Below, one piece after another: positions 1 through 8,670 of a DNA stretch of 64,000 nt. This DNA comes from Planctomycetota bacterium (lineage in GTDB: Bacteria > Planctomycetota > UBA8742 > UBA2392). Numbering within the stretch: position 1 is the stretch's first letter; each line of letters starts with the position of its first letter. The DNA lies in contig JADLAK010000103.1 in assembly GCA_020848275.1 (NCBI GenBank), positions 95,106 to 159,105 on the forward strand, read 5' to 3'. Under the pieces are notes generated by a model. That model searched no databases and was not told where the DNA came from. It saw only the letters and a list, made by a program, of their open reading frames with translations. The translations under genes were made by a program, and so were the position numbers.

Positions 1-1
1 C

Positions 2-1555
2 ACCCATAAGCTGATCGAACTTCGCGTCACGGCCTATCACCCGCACTACTATCGCTGGGATCGCTTGTTTGGCATGGTCGATGACGACGACGCCGCGGAA
101 CTCTACGGCGAAGTGCCTGACGGCGTGCGCCACAAGGAAGAAAATCGTTTCAGCCACGTCGGCCTGACCGTCAAGGACGACGGCAAAACCACCACGCTTG
201 GGCAAGGACAGCGCACGCGGATGTACTTCCGCAACGTCAACGACGATCTGCTCTCCTTTACTACGCCGGTGCGCCTGGGCCTGGTCAAAGGCGCAAGCAT
301 CAGCGGCACGGTTTACGACCAGGACGGCAAGCCGGCTTGCGGCGCTGAGGTGGGGGTCGAGTGCTGGTGGCGCTATTGGCAGCACAACGATGACTGGGTT
401 GACCTCGACGGGTTCGATACTGGGATGAAATTCGAGCTGACCGGCATTTGCGACAAAGAGGGGCGCTATCGCATCGAGGGACTTCACCCGTGGGCAAATA
501 CTGAAATCGACGTCAACTATCTCGGCCTTCACCCTCTCAAGACGATGTTCGACCCCAAAGGTGCTGGTGAAGAACAAGCGCTCGACTTTCACCTTAAGGC
601 GCCGGCGCGGATTTTCGGCCGATTCATGCCTGTCGCCGGCCGCGACTCCGCGCAAGGCGTGATCGTCACCATCGAAGACAAGCGCAATCTCCTGGGCGAA
701 AAGCGCAAGGTCGTTCTTGGCGATAACGGGGACTTTGCCTTCGAAAATCTCCAGGCCCAGCAACCCTACCGCCTGCTCGTACATGACGCTGAAGGCACGC
801 GCGAGGTGCTCAAGACCGACTGGCTGGACCTATCAAATGGCGAGCGCCGCGTCGACTTGGTCGAGCCCGCGCCGTCCGTCCTGATCGTCACGTTGGCGCA
901 AAGCGCCTTTGCCGACGACAACGAAAAGATGGCCATTGTGATTGCCGCGGCCGAATGGGTCGAAGGCCAGAAGTCCCTGTCGAACCTGGTGACCTGCATG
1001 CCTGGCCGGTGCCCGACGCGCGCTGACGTCGCGCGGCCCAATCCCAGCGCCGAACTACACTTTCAACGGCGCGAAATCGACCCGGGGACTTTCTCGTGGC
1101 CGGGGGGAATCGCCAAGCGAATCGTCGTCGTCGCCATACCCGTGGACTTCTTCACTCTCAACAACCATTCAACGCAACGCGACGCCCTCAACCGGGCCAT
1201 GAAGCGCATCTATTTGTCCCAGCCAATGGAGCCGCAACCCGGTGAACGAATCGAAGTCAAGCTGGACGCGCCGATGCCCCATTGGACACTCGACGTTGTC
1301 GTCAAAGACGGCAAAAAAGGCAGGGCGTATCTCGAATGGATCCCGGTTTCTGAAGGCGATGTCTCGTGGCGACACGGAACACACGCACAACAGCTCGACA
1401 CGTTCGGGTTCGCTTACTTCACGCAGGCTGGGACTTTCCGAGTCTATTGGAGCAAGGATAACGACAGCGAGCGCATCTTGCTCGGCACCGTGACCATGGC
1501 GTTGGGCGAAACCAAGAAGCTCGAGTACGAAGCCCCGGCGGAGCCCCCGAAATAG
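2..1555 (+). CDS. Carboxypeptidase regulatory-like domain protein, 5' end cut by the window
   Basis: The reading frame is open to the left edge, so the true start lies outside the window; an internal TTG at 65 is not a convincing start. The visible 517 residues are mostly beta-rich. A segment near 290-540 (SISGTVYDQDGKPACGAEV, then a GRYRIEGL strand) matches the carboxypeptidase regulatory-like (CarboxypepD_reg) fold, and a second similar sandwich appears near 610-800 (GDFAFENL). Such domains are common in secreted planctomycete proteins and often bind carbohydrate or act as spacers. No catalytic motif is visible. It ends convergently 2 bases before the next gene. Domain call is moderately sure; function unknown. 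Confidence 0.75.
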   Translation, partial: THKLIELRVTAYHPHYYRWDRLFGMVDDDDAAELYGEVPDGVRHKEENRFSHVGLTVKDDGKTTTLGQGQRTRMYFRNVNDDLLSFTTPVRLGLVKGASISGTVYDQDGKPACGAEVGVECWWRYWQHNDDWVDLDGFDTGMKFELTGICDKEGRYRIEGLHPWANTEIDVNYLGLHPLKTMFDPKGAGEEQALDFHLKAPARIFGRFMPVAGRDSAQGVIVTIEDKRNLLGEKRKVVLGDNGDFAFENLQAQQPYRLLVHDAEGTREVLKTDWLDLSNGERRVDLVEPAPSVLIVTLAQSAFADDNEKMAIVIAAAEWVEGQKSLSNLVTCMPGRCPTRADVARPNPSAELHFQRREIDPGTFSWPGGIAKRIVVVAIPVDFFTLNNHSTQRDALNRAMKRIYLSQPMEPQPGERIEVKLDAPMPHWTLDVVVKDGKKGRAYLEWIPVSEGDVSWRHGTHAQQLDTFGFAYFTQAGTFRVYWSKDNDSERILLGTVTMALGETKKLEYEAPAEPPK

Positions 1556-1557
1556 GG

Positions 1558-2475
1558 CTACTTCGGCAACTTCAGCGTGGGAATGATTTCTTTGGCGGCG
1601 TCAGCGAGCAAGTCGCGCTGCAGGCGTTTATCGTCGCCAAAGAAAGCTACGCTCGCGCCGCCGTCAAGGATATGCGTGCCAAGAAGGAGGTGCATGCCTT
1701 GTTCGTCAAAAACGCCTTCGGCCAGCACGATGCGCTCCTCCACCGGCCCGGGTTCGCCAAACAGCGCGCGGAAATATTGCGCCTGGAGGTTTTCCTCGCG
1801 CGCCTGGTGGCTGAGCGAAATCACGGCGTGGAACGATTTGCGTTCGGCCTCGGTGAGGGTTGCCATCCAATTCGTCATCGCGTCGTTGAGGCCCTCGAGC
1901 TGCGCGCGGCTCGCCTCAAGGGCGTTATCGAGAACCATTTTTCGCATGTTCGCGCAAAACTGGTCGCGGTAGGCCGCGGGCAGGCGCTTGTCCGCCGAGG
2001 CGCGCTTGAGCAGCACGATGCAATCCGCCACGATCTTTTTCTGCCGCGGTAATTGCTCGGCGCTGAAACCCTGCTGGTCGATGGTGGTCTCGGCGGCCTC
2101 GGCCTTTGCGAGATAGGCATCGATCTTTGCGGTCGCAGCGGCGTCATACGGCCCTTCGCCGATCAACGCGAACAGCCCGTAAATCGACAGCGGCACATGA
2201 TCAATCGCCTTGAGCCGGTGATACATCGCGGGCGTGTAATTCACCTCGGACTCGCGCATGCCCGCGCGGTAGAAATAAAGTTCATCGCCGCCCACGAGCA
2301 CGAAGGTCTCGTTCTCGAGCACCTTTTTGCGCGCGTCGTTGAAAATCGTGCGCAGTTCCGAGTTCGACGCCATCAACGCGTCGGGCTTTTTTTCCTCGAC
2401 GGGCTGCGTCGTCGTGCAACCCGAAAGCAAAACCAACGGCAGCAACAGCGCGAAAATGTAAGCGTGAACTTTCAT
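1558..2475 (-). CDS. Predicted lipoprotein of unknown function
   Basis: A 305-residue protein. I chose the ATG at 2475, not the longer open frame, because it begins a clear lipoprotein signal peptide: MKVHAYIFALLLPLVLLSGC, with lipobox LLSG/C at residue 20. The mature part is soluble, mostly helical and rich in Ala and Glu. I do not recognise a family. The cysteine should be lipidated by Lgt (encoded at 50120-51499), placing the protein in the inner or outer membrane facing the periplasm. The upstream gap holds two hairpin repeats. Confidence 0.7.
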   Translation of the reverse strand: MKVHAYIFALLLPLVLLSGCTTTQPVEEKKPDALMASNSELRTIFNDARKKVLENETFVLVGGDELYFYRAGMRESEVNYTPAMYHRLKAIDHVPLSIYGLFALIGEGPYDAAATAKIDAYLAKAEAAETTIDQQGFSAEQLPRQKKIVADCIVLLKRASADKRLPAAYRDQFCANMRKMVLDNALEASRAQLEGLNDAMTNWMATLTEAERKSFHAVISLSHQAREENLQAQYFRALFGEPGPVEERIVLAEGVFDEQGMHLLLGTHILDGGASVAFFGDDKRLQRDLLADAAKEIIPTLKLPK

Positions 2476-2491
2476 GGTGCCCTCGTCCTGT

Positions 2492-2573
2492 AGATGCGCC
2501 GTGGCATGGACCTCCAGGTCCGTGTGGTTTTCAACTACACCTGCACATCGAGCTGGAGCTCGATGCCACGCTA
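2492..2573. repeat. Two successive palindromic words
   Basis: The gap holds GGACCT-cc-AGGTCC and then CATCGAGCT-gg-AGCTCGATG, bracketed by GTGGCATGG and GATGCCACG. The layout (short word, 2-4 base linker, complementary word, GTGG/CCAC flanks) recurs at 17926, 24108 and 48179 in this window. It could fold in RNA on either strand and may end transcription, but neither arm is followed by a T-run. Confidence 0.6.
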
Positions 2574-3158
2574 CTCCGAAAAAACCTGCGCCGTGAATGT
2601 GTAAATATCCGTGCCTCCTTCCTTCCACGCGCCCGGCGGTAGCCCCGCCTTCATGCACGTGTGGTTCAGGAAACTCTCGCGATCCCAGCCGTGCTCCGTC
2701 GCGACTTGCGGCAGTAACACGCCGCTGTATTGCCCGCGCCGGATCATCACGCCGTGTTTGCCCGGCGTCACGTCCGCGGCCTTGGTCACTTTCATCGGCG
2801 ACAGCACACTGACTTCGTACTGGATCGCCGCAAGGTCTTCCTCGGGCACCGGGTCGAAACGCGGGTCGTTGTTGCCCGCGGCAACCGCCATCTCGCGCAC
2901 GGTTTCAGCGAGCGGACCGTGGGCGGTCATGGTGCCGATGCAGCCGCGCAGTTCCTGATCTACTTGCAATGTAACAAACGCGCCGTATCCCATTTGCAAA
3001 GCGCCGGGCAGTTTGTCGGGCAGCTTGCTGCGCTTGCCCGATTTGACGAAGGTCTCCAGGCTCTGCCGAGCGATCTTGAGCAGCAGCGCACCTTCTTTTT
3101 TCGTCAACGGTTCCGCATCGTCGCCCAATGGATTCTCCCGCACGTTCAAATTTTGCAC
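2571..3158 (-). CDS. AMMECR1-domain protein (AmmeMemoRadiSam system protein A type)
   Basis: A 195-residue single-domain protein. The block LRGCIGTM (about residue 70) followed by PLAETVREMA and a DPRF motif is the signature of the AMMECR1 family, and the length is typical. In many bacteria it occurs with a Memo-like and a radical-SAM protein, but neither partner is next to it here. The biochemical role of the family is not settled. The start is a GTG at 3158 with no clear ribosome binding site, so the first 15-20 residues are uncertain. A simple-word hairpin separates it from the divergent etfB. Confidence 0.85.
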   Translation of the reverse strand: MQNLNVRENPLGDDAEPLTKKEGALLLKIARQSLETFVKSGKRSKLPDKLPGALQMGYGAFVTLQVDQELRGCIGTMTAHGPLAETVREMAVAAGNNDPRFDPVPEEDLAAIQYEVSVLSPMKVTKAADVTPGKHGVMIRRGQYSGVLLPQVATEHGWDRESFLNHTCMKAGLPPGAWKEGGTDIYTFTAQVFSE

Positions 3159-3171
3159 AAGTATTGCGAAA

Positions 3172-3228
3172 ACTAAAGGCTATAGGCTAAAAGCTAAAAA
3201 GAAAGCGGGCCCACTTTTAGCCTTTTGC
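3172..3228. repeat. Hairpin built from a repeated GGCTAAAAG word
   Basis: Between the divergent AMMECR1 gene and etfB, the left arm repeats the word (ggctata, ggctaaaag, ctaaaa) and the right arm carries its complement (cttttagcc). It belongs to the simple-word hairpins seen at 4004, 6431, 19567, 32041, 32877, 38718, 40196, 60984 and 62051. Confidence 0.55.
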
Positions 3229-3244
3229 TTCAGGGGTTTCTTCC

Positions 3245-3994
3245 ATGAACATCATCGTTTGCGTGCGCCGCGCACCGAAAACTGACGCGCGTATTAAAGC
3301 CGGTCCCGACGGCAAGAACTACGATCCCGCGGGTGTCGAATACGACATCAGCGAGTACGACAAGTTCGCCATCGAGGCGGGCCTGCTGCTGAAAGAAAAA
3401 CTCGGCGGCAAGGTCACGGCGATCTCCGTGGGCCCCAAGGACGTCTCACGCGACCTTCGCAACGTGATTGCGATGGGCGCCGACGCCGCAACACTGCTGG
3501 TTTCCGACGCTGCGCACGACCCGTGGGCGACGGCAAGCGCGCTGGCGGCGAAGATCAAGGCGTTGGGCTTTGACATCGTTTTCTGCGGCCAGACCAGCGT
3601 TGACAGCCAGAGCGCACAAACCGCACCGATCCTGGCTGAACTGCTGGGCGTTCCCTGCGCGACGGTCGCAACGGGCCTCGAAGTGGCGGACAACAAGGCG
3701 ACAGTCCAGCGCGAAATCGACGGCGGCAAGCGCGAGAAGTACGTGCTGAAGCTGCCCGCCGTGATCTCGTGCCAGAAGGGCCTGAACAAGCCCCGCAGCG
3801 CGAGCATGAAGGGCATTATGAACGCCAAAAAGGCGGTGATTGAGGAAATCCCCGCCAACGCGCCGGCGAACCTCGTCAATGTACTCAAGATGGATATGCC
3901 GCCACCGCGTCCCGCGGGCAAAATCGTGGGCGAAGGCCCAGACGCCGCCAAGAAACTCGTCGAACTGCTGAGGAACGAAGCGAAGGTGATTTAG
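3245..3994 (+). CDS. etfB: Electron transfer flavoprotein, beta subunit
   Basis: A 249-residue protein with the ETF domain fold from end to end: the MNIIVCVRRAP start, the KFAIEAGL segment near residue 40 and the conserved CGQTSVDSQSAQTAP loop near 117 that binds the nucleotide. ETF carries electrons from flavin dehydrogenases such as acyl-CoA dehydrogenases to the quinone pool through ETF-quinone oxidoreductase. The ATG at 3245 has a GGGG-containing upstream region. etfA follows after 79 bases, the usual beta-then-alpha operon order. No dehydrogenase gene lies beside it, so the electron donor cannot be read from context. Confidence 0.95.
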   Translation: MNIIVCVRRAPKTDARIKAGPDGKNYDPAGVEYDISEYDKFAIEAGLLLKEKLGGKVTAISVGPKDVSRDLRNVIAMGADAATLLVSDAAHDPWATASALAAKIKALGFDIVFCGQTSVDSQSAQTAPILAELLGVPCATVATGLEVADNKATVQREIDGGKREKYVLKLPAVISCQKGLNKPRSASMKGIMNAKKAVIEEIPANAPANLVNVLKMDMPPPRPAGKIVGEGPDAAKKLVELLRNEAKVI

Positions 3995-4003
3995 ACGTGC
4001 TTC

Positions 4004-4062
4004 GGGATACGTGCTACGTGTTACGGGCAGTTCCGTAGCACGAAACACGTGACACGACAAAA
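4004..4062. repeat. Simple-word hairpin between etfB and etfA
   Basis: The left arm is built from the word CGTGCTACG (tacgtgctacgtgttacgg) and the right arm is its imperfect complement (ccgtagcacgaaacacgtg). It sits inside the etf operon and could weaken or process the transcript. The same words recur at 38718-38786 and 40196-40274. Confidence 0.6.
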
Positions 4063-4073
4063 AGAGACGATCA

Positions 4074-5066
4074 ATGGCTAATGATGTCCTGGTTTACATC
4101 GAATTCAAAGACGGCAAACCCACCAAGGCCGGGCTGCAGGCCCTGGGTGCGGGCGCTAATCTCGCGAAGTCACTTGGCGGCAGCGCGATCGCGCTCGTTG
4201 CAGGCAACGGTCTTGATGCCGAAGCCGCGACGCTGGGCGCCTATGGCGCCGCCAAAACGCTGCTGGCCTCGGGCGACGCATTTGCGCAGTACAGCCCCGA
4301 CGCCGTCGCCAAGCTCATATCCAACCAGGCGCAGGCGACCAGCGCCGTTGCGGTGTTGGCATCGGCGACGAGCGCAGGCAAGGATTTCCTGCCGCGCGCC
4401 GCGGCAATTTCGAAGGCCGGCCTTGCGAGTGATATCGTCGACCTTCGCGCCGAGGGCGGCAAACCTGTTGCCGTGCGCCCGGTTTACGCCGGCAAGGCAC
4501 GCGTGTCCGTGCAGGCCAGCGGCACGCTGTTCGCGAGCCTGCGACCCAACGTTTTCCCCACGCCCGCCCAGGGCGGCGGCAACACGCCCGTCACGCCTGT
4601 GACGGTCGCGTTTGGCCTTGCCGATTTGCGCGCGCTGGTGAGTGAAATCGTCGCCGGTGCGGCGGGCAAGCTCGACGTCGCCGAAGCCGAAATCGTGTGC
4701 AGCGGCGGCCGCGGCATGAAGGACCCCGCGACCGACGGCAAGCAGAACTGGGCCAATCTCGAGAAGCTCGCGCAGACAGTCGGTGCGGCGGTCGGCGCTT
4801 CGCGCGCGGTGGTCGATGCCGGCTGGCGTCCGCACGCCGAACAGGTGGGCCAGACGGGCAAGACCGTCAGCCCGAAACTTTATATCGCGTGCGGCATCAG
4901 CGGCGCGATCCAGCATTTGGCGGGCATGAGCGGCAGTAAGGTGATTGTCGCGATCAACAAGGATCCGCAGGCGCCGATTTTCAAGATCGCCGACTACGGC
5001 ATCGTCGGCGACGTCGCGGAAGTCATCCCGGCGCTCACCGACGCGTTTGCCCACGCACTCAGGTAG
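4074..5066 (+). CDS. etfA: Electron transfer flavoprotein, alpha subunit
   Basis: A 330-residue protein, typical for the family. The N-terminal half is the ETF fold. The C-terminal half, from about residue 200, is the FAD-binding domain: CSGGRGMKD near 207, the GQTGKTVSP block near 261, GISGAIQH near 272 and the closing DYGIVGDV. It forms the heterodimer with EtfB and holds the redox-active FAD. AAGAGA lies ahead of the ATG. It is the last gene of the two-gene operon; palindromes at 5065-5111 separate it from the convergent hflX. Confidence 0.95.
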   Translation: MANDVLVYIEFKDGKPTKAGLQALGAGANLAKSLGGSAIALVAGNGLDAEAATLGAYGAAKTLLASGDAFAQYSPDAVAKLISNQAQATSAVAVLASATSAGKDFLPRAAAISKAGLASDIVDLRAEGGKPVAVRPVYAGKARVSVQASGTLFASLRPNVFPTPAQGGGNTPVTPVTVAFGLADLRALVSEIVAGAAGKLDVAEAEIVCSGGRGMKDPATDGKQNWANLEKLAQTVGAAVGASRAVVDAGWRPHAEQVGQTGKTVSPKLYIACGISGAIQHLAGMSGSKVIVAINKDPQAPIFKIADYGIVGDVAEVIPALTDAFAHALR

Positions 5067-5111
5067 CTGCGCCTTCCAGGCGCAGCACTGCGGCTGGAAG
5101 CCGCCGTTACT
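5065..5111. repeat. Twin palindromes between convergent etfA and hflX
   Basis: GCTGCGCC-tt-ccaggcgcagc is followed at once by GCGGC-tgga-AGCCGC, with flanks GTAG and GTTAC. Both words are near-perfect palindromes and sit exactly between two convergent stops, where a two-way terminator would be expected. There is no T-run on either side, so this is either a Rho-type end structure or a repeat of the REP kind. Confidence 0.55.
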
Positions 5112-6384
5112 ATGCGTCGCGCATGTCCATGGCGGCTTTGACAAAGCGCGGCTCGAGCAACGCTTTCACGCGCACGTCGTTATCTTCGTAATCCATGGTC
5201 AGGATCTTGCCGTGCTGCTTGAGGTAGGCCAGCAGCTTGCCGTTGGCGGCGCTGAAGGTCCAATCCAGCGCGGTCTCGCCTTCCTCGACGATTTTCTGCA
5301 CGCGGGCCGCAAGTTCCTTCAGCCCCGTGGCGCGCATCGCCGAGATATCGACGTAGTCGTGGTGCGTGCGGTGCAGGATTTCGAGCTCGGCGTGGTTTTT
5401 TACCTGGTCAATCTTGTTGAAGACCATTAGCACTCGCCGGTCATCCGCGCCGATTTCCTTCAGCACGTCGTTGACGGCCTTGATCATCGACTCGGCCGAT
5501 TGATGGCTCGCGTCCACCACATGCAGCAGCAGGTCCGCGTGTTTGACCTCTTCCAAGGTCGCATTAAAACTCGCGACCAGTCTGTGCGGCAGGTTGTGGA
5601 TGAAACCGACGGTGTCTGACAGCAGCACCTTGTGGTCCGGCAACTTCCACACGCAGGTGCGCGTATCGAGCGTCGCAAACAGGCGGTCCACGGCCAGCAC
5701 GCCCTCGCTCGTCAGCGCGTTCATCAGCGTGCTCTTGCCCGCGTTGGTGTAACCCACAATCGCGATTTGGAACAAATCCTTGCGCCGGGACACCTCGACC
5801 TCGCGGCGCTTGAGAATTTCCGTGAGTTCGTCTTTCATGCGGTCGATGCGCTTGTTCAGCAGACGGCGGTCGGTTTCGATCTGGCGCTCGCCGGCGCCGC
5901 CGACCGCACCCATGCCGCCGCGCTGGCGCTCAAGGTGAGTCCAGAGGTTTTTCAGGCGCGGAAGCTGGTAATCGAGTTGCGCGATCTGCACCTGCACCTT
6001 GGCCTGGCGCGTCTGGGCGTGATTAGCGAAAATCGCAAGGATCAACTCCGTGCGGTCGATGACAGGCACCCCCACCACTTCTTCAAGATTGCGCTGCTGG
6101 CCCGGGCGCAGTTCGTTGTCGAACACCACCAGCTTTGCGCCCTCAGCCTTCACGTGCAGCGCGATTTCTTCGGCCTTACCTTTTCCGCAATAAGTTGAAG
6201 CGTCGATGTGCTGGCGCTTCTGGTAGACGCGGCCGACAACATCAAGGCCCGCGGTGTCGGCCAGAGACGCCAGCTCCGCCAACGGGTCATCGCCGATGAT
6301 CACGTCGCTGGGCAGCGTGATGCCGACCAGCACGGCCTTCTGGTTGCTGTAATTGAGTTCGTCGAGGAAAGTTCTATCTGACAT
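5110..6384 (-). CDS. hflX: GTPase HflX, ribosome-associated
   Basis: A 424-residue GTPase from the ATG at 6384; an upstream TTG at 6429 is less likely. The N-terminal HflX domain with the linker RQRGGMGAVGGAGERQIE comes first. The GTPase domain then shows G1 GYTNAGKST near residue 211, G3 DTVGF near 255 and G4 NKID near 322. HflX binds ribosomes and in E. coli splits stalled 70S particles after heat stress. It stands alone, convergent with etfA and divergent from the pilus-like genes. Length and motifs are normal, so it should be active. Confidence 0.93.
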   Translation of the reverse strand: MSDRTFLDELNYSNQKAVLVGITLPSDVIIGDDPLAELASLADTAGLDVVGRVYQKRQHIDASTYCGKGKAEEIALHVKAEGAKLVVFDNELRPGQQRNLEEVVGVPVIDRTELILAIFANHAQTRQAKVQVQIAQLDYQLPRLKNLWTHLERQRGGMGAVGGAGERQIETDRRLLNKRIDRMKDELTEILKRREVEVSRRKDLFQIAIVGYTNAGKSTLMNALTSEGVLAVDRLFATLDTRTCVWKLPDHKVLLSDTVGFIHNLPHRLVASFNATLEEVKHADLLLHVVDASHQSAESMIKAVNDVLKEIGADDRRVLMVFNKIDQVKNHAELEILHRTHHDYVDISAMRATGLKELAARVQKIVEEGETALDWTFSAANGKLLAYLKQHGKILTMDYEDNDVRVKALLEPRFVKAAMDMRDA

Positions 6385-6430
6385 TGGAATGCATTTCGTG
6401 CACGTTGGTCTGGGTGGAAGTTTTATCAAG

Positions 6431-6528
6431 TAAGGGATGAAGGGGTTAGGGACTAGGGATTTGGGATCAGGGGCGCTTTCCCTGACGGCTAACCCCTAAT
6501 CCCTGACCCCTTCACCCGTAACGGAAAA
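6431..6528. repeat. 98-base simple-word hairpin between divergent genes
   Basis: The left arm runs GGGATGAAGGGGTTAGGG, ACTAGGG, and so on; the right arm (CTAACCCCTAATCCC, TGACCCCTTCACCC) is its near complement over about 38 bases, with several T-G wobble positions in place of Watson-Crick pairs. The period-7 AGGGACT/AGGGATT pattern recalls simple repeats. It occupies most of the hflX/pilM divergent promoter gap. Confidence 0.7.
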
Positions 6529-6588
6529 TTCTCCCAACCCCAACAAGGCTCATGCGTAACACATAAGTCAGACAGCCCGGGAACCACC

Positions 6589-8670
6589 GTGTCCAGCGCG
6601 ATTTACATCGAACATCCGCACGTCATTGCCGTGACGTTGGGCGGCAACGCCAAGAAGCCGCGCCTCAAGAAAGTCGTTGTCGGCACGATGGCCGAAATGC
6701 GCACCGAGGACGGCAACGTCGTCGTGGACCGCGCAAAGCACCTCGCCGACGAACTCACGAAATTCGTGAAGGACAACAAGCTGTCGCTGGGCAAGACCGC
6801 GCTGCTGGTCGGCCCCGACGCCATGCATTACCGCGAGTTCCAGATCGCGTTCAACGACCGCAAGCAGATCGACCGCGTGATCCGCTTCCAGGCCGAAGGT
6901 CTGCTGCCCAGCATCAACATCGACGATCTCGCCATCGCCTACCAGGTGCTGTCACAGAACGACAAGGGCTCGCGCCTGCTGATCATGGCCGCTGACAAGG
7001 AATACATCCGCAAGCGCCTCGACGCGCTTGACGCCGCGAATGTCCCCATCGACATCGTCGATTGCCACCTGTCCGGCACGCTCAACCTCGGCCTGATGCA
7101 CGCCGCATTTGCCGCGGGCACGGCGCCGGCGCTGTGGCTCGACTTCGCGGGCACCACGGCGCTGGTATCGCTGGTCAAGGACGGCAAGGTGCTGGCCACG
7201 CGCGCGTTTGTCGCGCCGTATCTCGCGGGCGCGACGGGGGGCACAGCCCGCGCCGAGGACAGCAAAGCGGCGCTGAAGGAACTTGAGGCCGAGGCCGGCA
7301 ACCGCAGCGCGATTACGGCTACCGACTTCGATTCCGCCGACATCAAGAAGTCTCTGGCCGACAGCGAACTCGACGACCTCGTGGTCGATGACGACGAGGT
7401 AGAGGAGATTGTCCCGCGATCGGACCGGCAGGAGCCCGTGGCGGCGCCGACGGAGCCGGTCGCGTCCACCGAGCCCGCGGGTCTGCCCAGCAACGACAGC
7501 GTCAACCTTGGCGCGCTCGAGGTCGCCGACCGCATCAAGCGCATGAGCCGCGCCGACCTGCTGCGCTTTGTCAGCCGCGTCGCGACGGAAGCCCGGCGCA
7601 CGATGTTCATGGCCAACCTGGGCCTCTCGCCCGAGCGGTTGATCGTCTCGGGCCTTGGCGTCGAGGGCGGCCAGTTGTGCGCCGCACTGGCCAACGAACT
7701 CAAGATGGAGAAGTACGAGTCCATCAACCTGCTTGAGACCATCAACCCCGTCGACGAAAAGACCCGCCGCCCCGCCGTCGACACGCCTGACGTTGGCGAC
7801 CTGACTTACCTCTGCGGCGTGGCGCTCAAAGGCATGGGCCACGACATCACCGGCGTGGACTTCCGGCAGGGTGAACTTGCCGCCGGCACGATGTTCGATT
7901 ACGTGCGCACACCGCTGGCGTTCACGGCAACCCTGGTGTTTTTGCTCGCGGGCATCATGTTCATCCTGGCGCTGACGCAGGTGCAGTCGCTCGAGGCGGG
8001 CGTGAGCGACCTGCGCTTCCCGCTGAATCGGCCGTCACTGCAGAAGCGCTACGAGAAAACGTACACGGACGCCTTGAGCGCCGTGAAGCAGGCCTCGGAC
8101 CGTTCGACCGAGGATGCAACGCTTCGCCAGAAGAAGCTCGACGCCGATGTCGGGCTGATCAAGAAGGATTTCGGCAACTATCCGGCCAACGATGAAGACC
8201 CGGCTGCGGAAATTCGCACGGTGAAGAAAAAGCTCGACGAAACGGTCAAGCGCCTCAAAGGCGAGTCGACGTCGAACTTCCCCGTGCCCCACCGCGCCGA
8301 TGTGATTGCGGCGCTTGTGATGCAGGCCGTCGACAGCTCCGAGCCGAGCTACGATTTCGCGCTGCGCAAAGTGGACGTAACTCAAACCGAGGTCACGGTG
8401 ATCTTCTTTGCCGCCACCGGCGAAACGGCCGAAGAGCTTGCCAAGGGCAACCGCAAGGGCCGTTCCGAAGGCCTGCGCGTCAGCAAGGCGCTTGAAAAAC
8501 TCGTGCTCGATAACGACACGGTGTTTGACCCGCAACAGTTGCCTGAACCCGTTGGCCAGCCCAAGCCGTTTGCCGCCGACGGCCGCAACGTCAACGAAAT
8601 CCAGATCAAGATCCCGCTGCGCAAAGTACCGCCGCCGAAGAAGGCCACCGCGCCCGGAGGCGGCAAATGA
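6589..8670 (+). CDS. PilM/PilN-like (GspL-type) pilus or secretion assembly protein
   Basis: A 693-residue protein starting at a GTG (GGGAA lies upstream). The first 400 residues resemble the actin-like PilM/GspL cytoplasmic domain, with an acidic linker of Asp/Glu and Pro/Ala near residues 245-300. One membrane segment follows at about 442-465 (FTATLVFLLAGIMFILAL), then a periplasmic coiled and ferredoxin-like part as in PilN. PilM and PilN are usually separate, so this looks like a single-chain version, as in GspL. The stop overlaps the next start by 4 bases (ATGA), so the two proteins are probably made in a fixed ratio. No secretion ATPase or secretin is nearby. Confidence 0.7.
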   Translation: MSSAIYIEHPHVIAVTLGGNAKKPRLKKVVVGTMAEMRTEDGNVVVDRAKHLADELTKFVKDNKLSLGKTALLVGPDAMHYREFQIAFNDRKQIDRVIRFQAEGLLPSINIDDLAIAYQVLSQNDKGSRLLIMAADKEYIRKRLDALDAANVPIDIVDCHLSGTLNLGLMHAAFAAGTAPALWLDFAGTTALVSLVKDGKVLATRAFVAPYLAGATGGTARAEDSKAALKELEAEAGNRSAITATDFDSADIKKSLADSELDDLVVDDDEVEEIVPRSDRQEPVAAPTEPVASTEPAGLPSNDSVNLGALEVADRIKRMSRADLLRFVSRVATEARRTMFMANLGLSPERLIVSGLGVEGGQLCAALANELKMEKYESINLLETINPVDEKTRRPAVDTPDVGDLTYLCGVALKGMGHDITGVDFRQGELAAGTMFDYVRTPLAFTATLVFLLAGIMFILALTQVQSLEAGVSDLRFPLNRPSLQKRYEKTYTDALSAVKQASDRSTEDATLRQKKLDADVGLIKKDFGNYPANDEDPAAEIRTVKKKLDETVKRLKGESTSNFPVPHRADVIAALVMQAVDSSEPSYDFALRKVDVTQTEVTVIFFAATGETAEELAKGNRKGRSEGLRVSKALEKLVLDNDTVFDPQQLPEPVGQPKPFAADGRNVNEIQIKIPLRKVPPPKKATAPGGGK

